DNA of 64,000 bases from Sphingomonas psychrolutea (GCF_014636175.1 NZ_BMDW01000015.1:1-64000); one strand, 5' to 3'; positions 16,955 through 26,119 are shown, counted from the first letter of the stretch. Notes: generated by a model not told the origin, from the sequence alone. A program made the numbers and translations.

Positions 16955-19744
16955 GTGCTTAACCGTCTGCTGTATACCTGCGCTGTGTCGGCGCTGGCGC
17001 TCGGGATCGCTTCGCCTGCGATCGCGCAAACCGCGCCGGCTGCCACGCCGGCGCCGGCAGCAAGTACCGAAGATTCGAACGACGATATCGTCGTTACCGC
17101 GCAGGGTCGTTCGCAGTTGCTCGCCAACGTGCCGCTCGCCGTATCGGCAGTAACCGCGCAGTCGCTCTCGCTGTCCGGCGCGAACGACATTCGCCAGTTG
17201 AGCCAGCTCGCACCATCGCTGCTTGTTTCCTCGACCGGCAACGAAGCCAATGGTAGCCCCCGCATTCGCGGTATCGGCACGGTCGGCGACAATCCCGGTC
17301 TCGAAAGCTCGGTCGCGGTGTTCATCGACGGCGTCTATCGCTCGCGCGCTGGTATCGGCCTCAACGAACTCGGTGAGATCGACCGGGTCGAAGTCCTGCG
17401 CGGTCCGCAAGGTACGCTTGGCGGTCGCAATGCCTCGGCCGGTGTGATCAACATCTTCTCGAAGAAGCCGAGCTTCACCTTTGGTGGCAATGCCGAAGCG
17501 ACCTATGGCAATTACGACTTCTACCGGCTTGCCGGCGCGATCAACGTGCCACTAACCGAGACGATCGCCGCGCGCGTCGATGCGGTCTACGTCAATCGGA
17601 AGGGCTTCTATAACGACACGACCAACAATACCGATGTCAACGACCGCAACCGGTATTTCGTTCGTGGCCAGATCCTGTATCAACCCAGCGCAGATTTCTC
17701 GCTCCGGCTGATCGGCGATTACACGCACCGTAACGAAAAATGCTGCGCTGCGACGTATGTCGGCAGCTCGGTCAATCCGTATATCGGCAACCTTAATACG
17801 CCAGCGACGCCGTTGCTCCAGCCGGGCGCGTCGCCTCCGCGGGTCAACGATAGCGGTAACAACATCATCAACGTGCTGAACGATCTCGGCCAGCCGCTTG
17901 CGGGTTTCAACCAGGGCTATTCGCGCAATATTTCGGTCAGCCCCGGGCGGAGTTTCGCCGGCCTGACCACCGATGCGGGAATCTCGGGAGAGGTCAATTG
18001 GAGCCTTGGCGGCGGGATCAATCTGACCTCCATCACCGCCTATCGCAGCTACAAAAACGATCAGGGCGGCGACATCGATTATAGCGCAGTCGACATCCTA
18101 TATCGCGCCGCCGACGGCGGTTCGTCGCGTCAGTTCAAGACCTTCACGCAAGAGTTGCGGCTGAATGGCGAGGCTTTCAACGGTCATCTCGATTGGCTGG
18201 TCGGCGGTTTCTTCGCCAATGAAGACCTGACGGTGCATGACAACCTGAAGTTCGGCACCCAATATGGACGCTTTGCCACCTGCCGCATCATCTCGGGCGG
18301 CGGCCTTGCGGCCTTTTATTCGCCGACCAGCCCGGGCTGTTTCGCCCCGAGTGGTGCCGCCACGATCGGCGCGCTAAGCGGGTTGAGTGGGCCTGACGTG
18401 CTGGCCGGCTTCACCTTGCTCGATTCGCTCAACAATCTCGGATCAACCAACGATACGTACAAGCAGAACAGCCTGAATTACGCGGCGTTCACGCACAATA
18501 TCATTCACGTCACCGATACACTCGATGTCACGCTCGGTGGCCGTTACACGCATGAACGCAAGAAGTTCGACGCGACGTTCGGCAACAACAACAACGTCTG
18601 CACGCAGCTGCAGGCCCGCCTGACCGACGACATCACCAACCCGCTGACGACGGCCACTGGGCGCGCGCTGGCCGGGTCGTTGGTCGGCCTCGGCTGCCAG
18701 GGCAATTCGACTGCCGAATTGAACGGCGTCAGCATCAATTCGCAGCGTAGCGAAAGCCGCTTCAGCGGCACTGCGATCGTATCGTGGAAGCCGATCAACC
18801 ATCTGCTGGTCTATGCCAGCTATGCGCGCGGTTATAAGGCCGGGGGCTTTAACCTCGATCGTTCGGCCTTGAAGGCACCGATCACGGCGACCGGTACAAC
18901 GACCTTTGCGGCAGCAGGCGGTGCGCAATCGCTGGCGGCCAATTTGCAATTCGCGCCCGAAACGGTGAACGCCTATGAAGTCGGTGCGAAATACTCGACC
19001 GGGCCCTTCTCGCTCAGCCTAGCGGCGTTCCGCCAGCAGTTCAGCAATTTTCAGCTGAATACCTTCAACGGCACCGTCTTCTTGGTGCAGAGCATCAACG
19101 GCTGCTCCTCCAGCCTGGCTGGCGGCGATCGCGATACCAACGCAGCAACCGGCGTGTGCCCGGCGGGCGATGTCGGTTATGGTGTGTTGTCGCAAGGCGT
19201 CGAGGCCGAGGCATCGCTCGTCCCGATCCGCAACGTCCGCGTCAATCTCGGCTTCACGTATCAGTCGAGCAAATATCGCGACAATCTGGTCGGCAGCGCG
19301 AGTGGCGGGGCGCTCGATCCGGCGCTTCGCAAATTGCCGGGAGACAATTTGTCCAACGCGCCGGAAGTGGTTGTGACAAGCTCGTTCGCGTGGACGCCGC
19401 GGATCGGTAATAGTGGCCTGTCGGGCTTGTTCTACATCGATAGCCGCCTATCGGGCGACTATAATACCGGGTCTGATCTGTTCCCGCAGAAGGAGCAGGA
19501 TAGCTTTGCTTTGTTCAACGCGCGTGTCGGTCTGCGCGGCAAGGATGAGCAGTGGGCGATCGAATTCTGGGGCCAGAACATCTTCAACAAGGACTATGCG
19601 CAGGTCGCCTTCAACTCGCCGTTCCAGGCGGGTGCGACGTCGGCACCGTTCACCGATCCGCAATATCCCGGCGGCCGTCAGATCTTCTCGCAGTTCCTTG
19701 CAGAACCGCGGACGTATGGCGTGACGCTGCGGGGTAAGTTTTAA
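16955..19744 (+). CDS. TonB-dependent outer-membrane receptor
   Basis: Complete receptor of 929 residues. The signal peptide at 1-25 ends PAIAQ. A Pro/Ala linker leads to the TonB box DDIVVTAQ (about 45-52). The plug domain (about 55-165) has PRIRGIGTVGDN, VAVFIDGVYRSR and the family signature EVLRGPQGTLGGRNASAGVINI. The 22-strand barrel follows, with YARGYKAGGFNLDRS near 625 and the terminal LRGKF ending in Phe. It imports a ligand, iron chelate or hydrophobic nutrient, from outside using TonB-ExbBD. The GTG start has GGGGAG 7 nt upstream. Flanking lipid-type dehydrogenases hint at a carbon substrate, but this is not shown. Confidence 0.95.
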   Translation: MLNRLLYTCAVSALALGIASPAIAQTAPAATPAPAASTEDSNDDIVVTAQGRSQLLANVPLAVSAVTAQSLSLSGANDIRQLSQLAPSLLVSSTGNEANGSPRIRGIGTVGDNPGLESSVAVFIDGVYRSRAGIGLNELGEIDRVEVLRGPQGTLGGRNASAGVINIFSKKPSFTFGGNAEATYGNYDFYRLAGAINVPLTETIAARVDAVYVNRKGFYNDTTNNTDVNDRNRYFVRGQILYQPSADFSLRLIGDYTHRNEKCCAATYVGSSVNPYIGNLNTPATPLLQPGASPPRVNDSGNNIINVLNDLGQPLAGFNQGYSRNISVSPGRSFAGLTTDAGISGEVNWSLGGGINLTSITAYRSYKNDQGGDIDYSAVDILYRAADGGSSRQFKTFTQELRLNGEAFNGHLDWLVGGFFANEDLTVHDNLKFGTQYGRFATCRIISGGGLAAFYSPTSPGCFAPSGAATIGALSGLSGPDVLAGFTLLDSLNNLGSTNDTYKQNSLNYAAFTHNIIHVTDTLDVTLGGRYTHERKKFDATFGNNNNVCTQLQARLTDDITNPLTTATGRALAGSLVGLGCQGNSTAELNGVSINSQRSESRFSGTAIVSWKPINHLLVYASYARGYKAGGFNLDRSALKAPITATGTTTFAAAGGAQSLAANLQFAPETVNAYEVGAKYSTGPFSLSLAAFRQQFSNFQLNTFNGTVFLVQSINGCSSSLAGGDRDTNAATGVCPAGDVGYGVLSQGVEAEASLVPIRNVRVNLGFTYQSSKYRDNLVGSASGGALDPALRKLPGDNLSNAPEVVVTSSFAWTPRIGNSGLSGLFYIDSRLSGDYNTGSDLFPQKEQDSFALFNARVGLRGKDEQWAIEFWGQNIFNKDYAQVAFNSPFQAGATSAPFTDPQYPGGRQIFSQFLAEPRTYGVTLRGKF

Positions 19745-19817
19745 GCCGTAGCCCGGGAGACGGACCAGCGCCGCTGGCCCGCATCCGGGCAAGGCCGGGC
19801 GGCTCGCCGCGTCCGAC

Positions 19818-19838
19818 GACATGGGCTTTGCCCATGTC
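19818..19838 (+). other. Intergenic hairpin in the receptor-rnr gap
   Basis: Perfect 9-bp stem GACATGGGC / GCCCATGTC with loop TTT. It follows a GC-rich stretch with further short inverted repeats (19745-19817) and precedes the strong terminator hairpin. The whole 174-bp gap before rnr is highly structured. Confidence 0.5.
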
Positions 19839-19851
19839 CGGCCCGACCGAT

Positions 19852-19885
19852 CAAAGGGCGCGTCACCCCGGTGACGCGCCCTTTG
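19852..19885 (+). terminator. Strong hairpin terminator after the TonB receptor
   Basis: Perfect 15-bp stem starting CAAAGGGCGCG and ending CGCGCCCTTTG with loop CCCG. Stem A/T bases at the base give a short U-run (CTTTG). It ends the receptor transcript, and its 3' edge is only 33 bp from the rnr start codon, so it may also structure the rnr leader. Confidence 0.8.
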
Positions 19886-19918
19886 CCGTTTCCCCCACGC
19901 TCGCGTATCGCATTGCGC

Positions 19919-22243
19919 ATGCCCAAATTCTCCAAGCCCGCCCCCGGCCTGCCGACCCGCGATCAGGTCCTCGCCTTCATCGCAAGTTCGGAAATACCCG
20001 CCGGCAAGCGCGAGATCGCCAAGGCGTTCGGGCTGTCGGCGCAAGACAAGATCCTGCTGAAAGCGCTGCTGAAAGACATGGCGGATGAGGGGCTGATCGA
20101 TTCCGCCCCCGGTCGCGCGTTCCACAAGATGGGCGGGGTACCCAAGGTGACGGTGCTGCGCATCGCCGATGTCGACGATAGCGGCACGGTGTGGGCGGTA
20201 CCCGAACGCTGGGAGGCGGAAACGCCTGCGCCGCGACTGCGCGTGCGTGAGCGTAAGCGCGGTGCGCTCGGCATCGGCGACCGTGTGCTCGCGCGAACCG
20301 AGGAGGCCGGGAATGGCTTGATCGCGCATCCGATGAAGGTGCTGCCCAAGGGCGAGGAATTGGTGCTCGGCGTGCTGCGGCAGGAAGGTGCGACGCTGTG
20401 GCTGCAAGGCGTCGAGAAGAAGGAGCGGCGGGAATTTCAGGTGTCCGATGCCGGCGACGCGCAGGTCGGCGATCTGGTGCTGGCCGAGAAGGCCGGTCGC
20501 CCGCCGCGCATCACGGTGCGCGTCACGCAAGTGCTCGGCGACCCGTTCGCGCCGCGCAGCTTCTCGCTGATCGCGATCCACAAGCTCGGCATTCCCGACG
20601 TGTTTTCAACCGACACGCTGGAGGAAGCGGTGCGTGTCGCCGCACAACCTTTGGGGGCGGGACGCGAAGACCTCCGCCATCTCCCCATCGTCGCGATCGA
20701 TCCGGCCGATGCGCGCGACCACGATGACGCGGTATGGGCCGCGCCCGATGACGATCCCGCCAACGAAGGCGGGTGGAAGGCGATCGTCGCGATTGCCGAC
20801 GTGTCCTTCTACGTCCGCCCTGGATCGAGCCTCGATCGCGAAGCGCGGCGGCGCGGCAACAGCGTCTATTTCCCCGACCGCGTCGTGCCGATGCTGCCCG
20901 AAAGCCTCTCGGCGGAGATGTGCTCGCTGAAAGAGGGCGTCGATCGCGCGGCGCTCGTCTGTCACCTGCGTATCGGCAAGAATGGCGCGCTGAAGTCGTG
21001 GCGCTTCACCCGCGCCGTCGTGCGGATCGCTGCGAACATCGCCTATGAGGATGCGCAGGCGATGATCGACTCTGCTCCCCCTCCCGCTCGCGGGAGGGGG
21101 CCGGGGGGTGGGGCTGCGGAGGACACAGGCGGTGCTCTGGATCATGTCGGGCCTGCCCACCCCCCAACCCCCTCCCGCGAGCGGGAGGGGGAGCTTTTGG
21201 CCGCCCTCCTGCCGCTCTGGTCCTGCTGGCACGCGCTCTACAAAGCCCGCACCGCCCGCGCCCCGCTCGACCTCGATCTCCCCGAACGCCGCGTCGTGCT
21301 CGACGAGAAGGGCCGTATTCTCTCGGTCGCGCCGCGCGAGCGGCTCGATTCGATGCGGCTGATCGAGGATTATATGATCGCCGCCAATGTCGCCGCGGCC
21401 AAGGCGCTCGAGGCGAAGAAGGCCCCCGTCATGTACCGCGTCCACGAGCAGCCGAGCCGCGAGAAGCTCGTCGCGCTGAAAGACTATCTCAAGACATTCG
21501 GCATCGAATTCGCGTTAGGGCAGGTGGTGCGGCCGAAGACCTTCAACCAGATCCTCGACAAGACGATCGACCGCGACGAGCGTCCGCAGATCATGGAGCA
21601 AGTGCTGCGCACGCAGACCCAAGCCTATTATGCGCCCGCCAATATGGGGCATTTCGGGCTCGCGCTGGGCAGCTACGGGCATTTTACCTCGCCGATCCGA
21701 CGCTATGCCGATCTGCTGGTACACCGCTCGCTCGTTGCGGCGTACGATCTCGGCCCCGGCGGGCTAAGCGAGGGCGAGGCGGCGTCGATGGACAAGATCG
21801 GCGAGAGCATCTCGATGCTCGAACGCCGCGCAATGGAGGCGGAGCGCGACACGATCGACCGCTATGTCGCCGCGTTCCTGTCCGAAAAGATCGGCGAAGT
21901 GCTCGAAACGCGCATCACCGGCGTCACCAATTTCGGCTTCTTCGCAACCGTCGAGGGCATCGGCGGCGACGGGCTGATGCCGGTGCGCGATTTGGGCGGC
22001 GAATATTTCCGCTTCGACGAAGCCAGCCGCACGCTGATCGGCGATCAGTCGGGCATGGTCTATGCAAGCGGCCAGAAACTCCCTTTGCGGCTCGCCGAGG
22101 CCAACCCGGTGTCGGGCGCGTTACGCTTCGAAATGGTCGAGGGCAGGGGCGCGCGACCCGACCGCGACGACCGCGGCCCGAAGCGTGTGATCAAGCATCG
22201 CGGCCGTCCGGCGAACATCCGGCATCAGGGGAAGAAGCGCTAG
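19919..22243 (+). CDS. rnr: Ribonuclease R with an in-frame palindromic-repeat insert
   Basis: 774-residue 3'-5' exoribonuclease that degrades structured RNA. N-terminal helix-turn-helix and cold-shock domains (about 1-200) lead to the RNB catalytic domain, with active-site Asp cluster D261, D267, D269 and D270 in DPADARDHDDAV, equivalent to E. coli D272/D278/D280/D281. HFTSPIRRYADLLVHR follows, then a C-terminal S1 domain (ETRITGVTNFGFFATVEG, about 655-735) and a basic tail. Residues 386-425 are not RNase R sequence: they are the translation of a class B palindromic repeat (21074-21193), placed in a loop of the RNB domain after AYEDAQAMID. All key residues are intact, so the enzyme is probably active. 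The start MPKFSKPAP is chosen over an upstream GTG-type extension. Confidence 0.95.
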   Translation: MPKFSKPAPGLPTRDQVLAFIASSEIPAGKREIAKAFGLSAQDKILLKALLKDMADEGLIDSAPGRAFHKMGGVPKVTVLRIADVDDSGTVWAVPERWEAETPAPRLRVRERKRGALGIGDRVLARTEEAGNGLIAHPMKVLPKGEELVLGVLRQEGATLWLQGVEKKERREFQVSDAGDAQVGDLVLAEKAGRPPRITVRVTQVLGDPFAPRSFSLIAIHKLGIPDVFSTDTLEEAVRVAAQPLGAGREDLRHLPIVAIDPADARDHDDAVWAAPDDDPANEGGWKAIVAIADVSFYVRPGSSLDREARRRGNSVYFPDRVVPMLPESLSAEMCSLKEGVDRAALVCHLRIGKNGALKSWRFTRAVVRIAANIAYEDAQAMIDSAPPPARGRGPGGGAAEDTGGALDHVGPAHPPTPSREREGELLAALLPLWSCWHALYKARTARAPLDLDLPERRVVLDEKGRILSVAPRERLDSMRLIEDYMIAANVAAAKALEAKKAPVMYRVHEQPSREKLVALKDYLKTFGIEFALGQVVRPKTFNQILDKTIDRDERPQIMEQVLRTQTQAYYAPANMGHFGLALGSYGHFTSPIRRYADLLVHRSLVAAYDLGPGGLSEGEAASMDKIGESISMLERRAMEAERDTIDRYVAAFLSEKIGEVLETRITGVTNFGFFATVEGIGGDGLMPVRDLGGEYFRFDEASRTLIGDQSGMVYASGQKLPLRLAEANPVSGALRFEMVEGRGARPDRDDRGPKRVIKHRGRPANIRHQGKKR
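21074..21193. repeat. Palindromic repeat element, class B (copy 2), inside rnr
   Basis: 120-bp element inside the RNase R coding sequence. The left arm begins GCTCCCCCTCCCGCTCGCGG. The right arm ends CTCCCGCGAGCGGGAG then GGGGAGC. It adds exactly 40 codons without a stop, encoding a Gly/Pro/Arg/Glu-rich peptide. Confidence 0.9.
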
Positions 22244-22249
22244 CCGGTC

Positions 22250-23947
22250 TCAGTGGTGGGGCAACGTGATCGCCTCGCCGCCAAGCGCGGTCCGCTCGTT
22301 GAGGCGATACTGCGCTTGGGCGCTAAAGCCGAGCGTGTTGAGGGCGTTTGCCTCGATCAGTAGCAGATCGAGATCCTTGCGGAATCGGGTCCGGCCAGCG
22401 GCGCACAAAGCGACGACGCGCTCCTCCATGCCATGCGCCTCGCGTATCGCCTCGTGCAGGTCGAGCAGCGAATAATTGGCCGGCAAGCTGTCCGATGGCA
22501 GCGTCTGCGCGAAACTCCGGGTGCGCCAATTGGCGACGTCGTAGAGATGCGCGATTCCGCGGCCCAGCCGCTCGTCGCGCAGCGTCTCCAGGAAGACCAG
22601 ATGCAGCGGGTGGCTGGCCGATCCGATATTCATGTGCTCGAAATCCTGTTCGAGATGACCGCCAGTATTCTGCATCATGTACAGCCGGACGCTGTCCGTG
22701 CCGAGCGCCTCCGCAAGATCGACCAACGCCGGCATTTCGTGAAAATTGTCGAGCTGGATCGTGGCGTTGATGTGGAATTCGCGGAAATCTCCGCGCGCGC
22801 GCTTGGCCGCGATAAAATGCAGGTTCGGCAGTAACTTGGCCCAGTTGCCGGGTCGGCGAACCGTGGCATAGACCCAAGGCGTGCACGAATCGATTGAGAC
22901 GTTGACGGTCGGCTGATACCTTTCGAGCCCCGGATATTGCGCCCAGCGGCCTTCATTCATCAGCAGGGCATTGGTGTGCAGATCGAGCCGTGCATCGAGA
23001 TGATGGTCCGACATGTAGCGCAGGATCGACCGGTAATGCGGGCTCGACCACGGATCGCCCTGACCCGAGACTGAGATCAGGACCTCGCCCTCGGCATTGA
23101 GCAGCGGGCCGAACACGTCGCGTTCGATGATCTCGAAGCGCCGCTCCTGATCCGCGTCGGCAACCTCGATGCCGCCGCGGCACGACGGGCACGCCAAGTT
23201 GCACGTCACGTCGTGCGCCAGGAACAACCAGCGCGGGCCCTTGGCAAGATCGGTGACGGTGTCGTCGATGATCGTGCGCAGATCGGGGTCGGTGATCGCG
23301 TCGCGCTTCGGAAGCACGTCGTCGATGATGAAGCTGCACCGCTGCTTGTTGCAATAGCGATAGCTGCCGTCGAGGATACTCGCGCGCATCGCTTGCGCGG
23401 CTTCGCTGTTCCAGATTTGCGCGAAGCTCTGACCGTCGAGATGGCCGAGCCGCTGCTGCGTCCAGATCGAGCAGCATGGCGCGACGGCACCGTCCATCAG
23501 CGTCTCGAACTTGACGAAGGGCGAGTCGCAGAAGCGGTCCGACAGATCGGCCGACGGGCCGGGCTGGCCGTGGCGCTGCACGAAGAAAAGCGCACCCGCG
23601 ACTTGCGGACAAGAGGCGTGCTGCACCGCGAGCCGATCGAGGACGCCAAGACCGGCGTCGCGTTCGCCGCCAAGCGCGCGGAGGATGCCGAGCAGCACGG
23701 TCAGCGATTTGCGAACGGTGCCGGTCTGTCGATCGAGCAAACTCCCGGCAAGCGCGCGAAGGTCTGCGCTTTCCTGATCGGTAATGGCGCTCAGAAGCTG
23801 CCAGATGTCGGGGTGATCCAAGCCGTCTTCGAGCTGCGCGACGACACTCTGCAAGGTTGCCAGATAGTCAGTGCCCGGGTCGGCGATCGGGTCGCCTTGC
23901 TGAGTATCGCCGGATTGGTCGTGCTGGTGGTGCCCTGCGAAATCCAT
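22250..23947 (-). CDS. Radical SAM protein with an N-terminal SPASM-like cluster domain
   Basis: About 565 residues. Residues 1-130 are helical with no recognised domain. Next comes a SPASM-like region: C140, then DGAVAPCC (C158, C159), GQSFAQIWNSEAAQAMR and C199...C204. Only after this does the radical SAM core appear, with C249, C253 and C256 (CNLACPSC) binding the 4Fe-4S cluster that cleaves S-adenosylmethionine. SPASM domains normally follow the core, so the order is reversed. It probably modifies a peptide or protein, but no precursor gene is visible nearby. The start is uncertain: ATG 23947 is used; a TTG at 23980 would add 11 residues and is followed, not preceded, by GGAGGT. A CPBP protease gene lies 98 bp upstream on the same strand. 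Confidence 0.8.
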   Translation of the reverse strand: MDFAGHHQHDQSGDTQQGDPIADPGTDYLATLQSVVAQLEDGLDHPDIWQLLSAITDQESADLRALAGSLLDRQTGTVRKSLTVLLGILRALGGERDAGLGVLDRLAVQHASCPQVAGALFFVQRHGQPGPSADLSDRFCDSPFVKFETLMDGAVAPCCSIWTQQRLGHLDGQSFAQIWNSEAAQAMRASILDGSYRYCNKQRCSFIIDDVLPKRDAITDPDLRTIIDDTVTDLAKGPRWLFLAHDVTCNLACPSCRGGIEVADADQERRFEIIERDVFGPLLNAEGEVLISVSGQGDPWSSPHYRSILRYMSDHHLDARLDLHTNALLMNEGRWAQYPGLERYQPTVNVSIDSCTPWVYATVRRPGNWAKLLPNLHFIAAKRARGDFREFHINATIQLDNFHEMPALVDLAEALGTDSVRLYMMQNTGGHLEQDFEHMNIGSASHPLHLVFLETLRDERLGRGIAHLYDVANWRTRSFAQTLPSDSLPANYSLLDLHEAIREAHGMEERVVALCAAGRTRFRKDLDLLLIEANALNTLGFSAQAQYRLNERTALGGEAITLPHH

Positions 23948-24045
23948 GACGGCCCGTTCTATGGTCTGCGTTACCTCCAATTATAGGGGATTGCCGGCCA
24001 GAACCGGCTGATGTCGGTCGTTGCGGGCGCAGGTTTTCACCCGCG

Positions 24046-24762
24046 TTACGCAAACAAGGCGAGCAAATTGCCGATGTTATGGAGCACGATCGGGATGAGC
24101 ACACTTCCTGTCCTTAGCCGCAGCCACACCGCAATGAGCGCGGGCAGCGCGGTCAACGCCATGGTCAGCGGATCGAACGAGAAACTGCCATGCGCATAGC
24201 CGAAGGCGTGGGCGAGTCCGAACAGCGCGGACGAGAGAAGGGCACCCCAGCCCCAGTCGACCCCGAGAAAACGCCATCGCGCAAGAAACGCCCGGTCGAG
24301 CGCGAGCAGCAGGATACCGCGATAAAAGGCTTCTTCCTCGATCCCCGGCATCGTCAGTTGGAACGCGACGGTTTCGGTCGTTGGCGGATCGTTCGGCAGG
24401 ATGTACGCCAAGCCGGCGAAGAACAGGCAGTAGAGCAAGGCGACCGGCAGGCAACGCGGCAGGCTGCCCTGAGCCTGGCGAATGGTCAGTCCCGAGCGTC
24501 GCCACCCGAAGGCGGGAAGGGCGGCGATCACGAGCGTGGCGGCGAGCGCTAGGATCTTGCCTTGCCAATTCCACGCCGAGGCGGGGAGCAGTTCGGGCAG
24601 CGCACCATAGCCCCGCGTCAGCATCACATCGTTTATGATGACCAGGCCAACCGCCGCGAACAGCCATTTCGCCGAAAATTGGTCGCGACGCGCAAGACCC
24701 AAGCCGCCGCCGACTAAAAGCAGCAGCGTGACGACGCCTGCAATCCCGATGATGCCGTTCAT
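24046..24762 (-). CDS. CPBP-family intramembrane metalloprotease
   Basis: 238-residue membrane protein with about seven helices. It carries the three CPBP (CAAX protease/Abi) motifs: EE-xxx-R at E143, E144 and R148 (IEEEAFYRG), a single His at H185 (FGLAHAF), and H228-N229-xx-N232 (VLHNIGN). These coordinate a catalytic metal inside the membrane. Bacterial members act in protein maturation, bacteriocin self-immunity or unknown roles. The ATG at 24762 is preferred over a TTG at 24801. Its neighbour on the same strand is the radical SAM gene, a pairing known from peptide-modification clusters, though none is evident here. Confidence 0.88.
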   Translation of the reverse strand: MNGIIGIAGVVTLLLLVGGGLGLARRDQFSAKWLFAAVGLVIINDVMLTRGYGALPELLPASAWNWQGKILALAATLVIAALPAFGWRRSGLTIRQAQGSLPRCLPVALLYCLFFAGLAYILPNDPPTTETVAFQLTMPGIEEEAFYRGILLLALDRAFLARWRFLGVDWGWGALLSSALFGLAHAFGYAHGSFSFDPLTMALTALPALIAVWLRLRTGSVLIPIVLHNIGNLLALFA

Positions 24763-24851
24763 GGCCCCATTCGTCCAAACGATAAACCGCGGCTCACGCA
24801 ACGCGCCGTTACGGGAGCGTATTGGCTTGAATCGGCGCCGTCAAATTGCGC

Positions 24852-26009
24852 TCAGCCCGCCCGGAACGTAAGCCCAGCGCGCGCCTGCAAGCGGTCCGCC
24901 AGCACTTCCCCCATCAGCGCGCCCGGCGTCCAGATGCCACCTTCGCCCGCGACATCCTCGACCAGACACAAAGCCGTCTCGGCGATCATCTTGCTGGTCG
25001 AGCCATAGCCCGGATCGCGGTCGCCGGTGACGACGCAATCGATCCGCTCTCCGCCCGGACCTTCGCCGATGAACAGCAGATCGTAGAAGCCGGCGTCGCG
25101 CTCTTCCTTGGAGGGGCCTTCGCCGGGTTTGGGGCCCTTGTCGCTGGAGAGTGGGTTCATCTTGGCGATCGCCTCGGCGGCGGCCTTGCCCATCTCGCCC
25201 AGGCCCGGCGCGACCATCATCTCGTCATAAACGAAGTCCGCGCCATAGCCCGCGCTTCCCAGCAGGAAATTGGTGCGGTGGACGTTCTTGGTGTTGATCG
25301 GCGCCATGATGAAGGGCGCGACCCACGCCTCGATCGTGCGGTCATATTCTGGCAGCAGGCCCTTGGGCTGGCTCGGCCCGGTAAAGCCGGGGGCCAGCGC
25401 GAACGGGTTGATCAGCAGGCCGAGCAGCGACGGATGCTTCGCCGCCGCCGCGAGCGTCGCCTTCAGGCTGGCCGCGGTGCCGCCGGAGAAGCCGCCCTGC
25501 ATCTTTCGGACACGCCCCTTCACGCGCGGCATGGCGTGGCCGAATTTGGCCTTGGCCGCGTCCTGCAGCGTCAACACACCGAGATCGAACGGGATCGAAT
25601 CGAAGCCGCAACTGAACACGATCCGCGCACCCGATGCCTTTGCGGTTTCGTGGTGTGCGTCGATCATCTGGCGCATCCAGGCGGGCTCGCCGCACAGATC
25701 GACATAGGCCGTGCCGGTCTCGGCGCAGGCGGCGACGAGATCGCTGCCGTAAAGCTGGTACGGGCCGACGGTGGAGATCACGACCTGCGTGCGTTGGCAC
25801 ATCGATCGGAGCGAGGCGGGGTCGTCCGAATTGGCAGTGACGAGCGGCGTATTGGCGGGCGCGCCGATCAGGTCGCGCACTTCCTCGAGCTTGGCGAGTG
25901 AACGCCCCGCCATCGCCCAGCGCTTCGCGCCGGTCTGCGTGAGATACTCGGCGACGAGCCGCCCGGTGAAGCCGGTCGCGCCATATACGATGATGTCGAA
26001 GTCGCGCAT
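24852..26009 (-). CDS. Saccharopine dehydrogenase-like NAD(P)-binding protein (trans-acting enoyl reductase type)
   Basis: 385 residues. The N-terminal Rossmann domain has G10-ATG-FTG16 (VYGATGFTGRLVAEYL), followed by RSLAKLEEVR and STVGPYQLYGSDLVAACAE, the usual saccharopine-dehydrogenase-family pattern. The central FSCGFDSIPFDLGV matches the branch that includes mycobacterial trans-acting enoyl reductases of lipid synthesis. It probably reduces an unsaturated lipid or polyketide intermediate with NADPH, but the substrate is unknown. A palindromic repeat lies immediately upstream, and its end supplies the only purine-rich sequence before the ATG. The repeat separates it from the ABC exporter gene on the same strand. 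Confidence 0.88.
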   Translation of the reverse strand: MRDFDIIVYGATGFTGRLVAEYLTQTGAKRWAMAGRSLAKLEEVRDLIGAPANTPLVTANSDDPASLRSMCQRTQVVISTVGPYQLYGSDLVAACAETGTAYVDLCGEPAWMRQMIDAHHETAKASGARIVFSCGFDSIPFDLGVLTLQDAAKAKFGHAMPRVKGRVRKMQGGFSGGTAASLKATLAAAAKHPSLLGLLINPFALAPGFTGPSQPKGLLPEYDRTIEAWVAPFIMAPINTKNVHRTNFLLGSAGYGADFVYDEMMVAPGLGEMGKAAAEAIAKMNPLSSDKGPKPGEGPSKEERDAGFYDLLFIGEGPGGERIDCVVTGDRDPGYGSTSKMIAETALCLVEDVAGEGGIWTPGALMGEVLADRLQARAGLTFRAG

Positions 26010-26015
26010 GTTACT

Positions 26016-26026
26016 GCTCCCCTCCC
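26016..26026 (-). promoter_or_regulatory. Ribosome binding site supplied by the repeat end
   Basis: On the minus strand the repeat ends GGGAGGGGAGC, followed by AGTAAC and the ATG of the saccharopine-dehydrogenase-like gene. The 6-nt spacing is right for a Shine-Dalgarno and no other candidate is present. Confidence 0.5.
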
Positions 26027-26118
26027 GCTTGCGGGAGGGGCTGGGGGTGGGCCTCTCTCTTCGCGCGGATCGTCAGCATCATGCCCACCCCTAACCCCTC
26101 CCGCAAGCGGGAGGGGGA
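26016..26118. repeat. Palindromic repeat element, class B (copy 3)
   Basis: 103-bp element that nearly fills the gap between the ABC exporter and the saccharopine-dehydrogenase-like gene. The left arm CTCCCGCTTGCGGGAG continues into GGGCTGGGGGTGGGC. The right arm GCCCACCCCTAACCCCTCCC continues into GCAAGCGGGAGGGGG. Nearly identical to the copy at 32893. Confidence 0.9.
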
Positions 26119-26119
26119 A

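Noticed and set aside
21074..21193. RNase R treated as a pseudogene because of the insert
   Set aside because: The frame is open through the element and all catalytic residues and the S1 domain follow intact.
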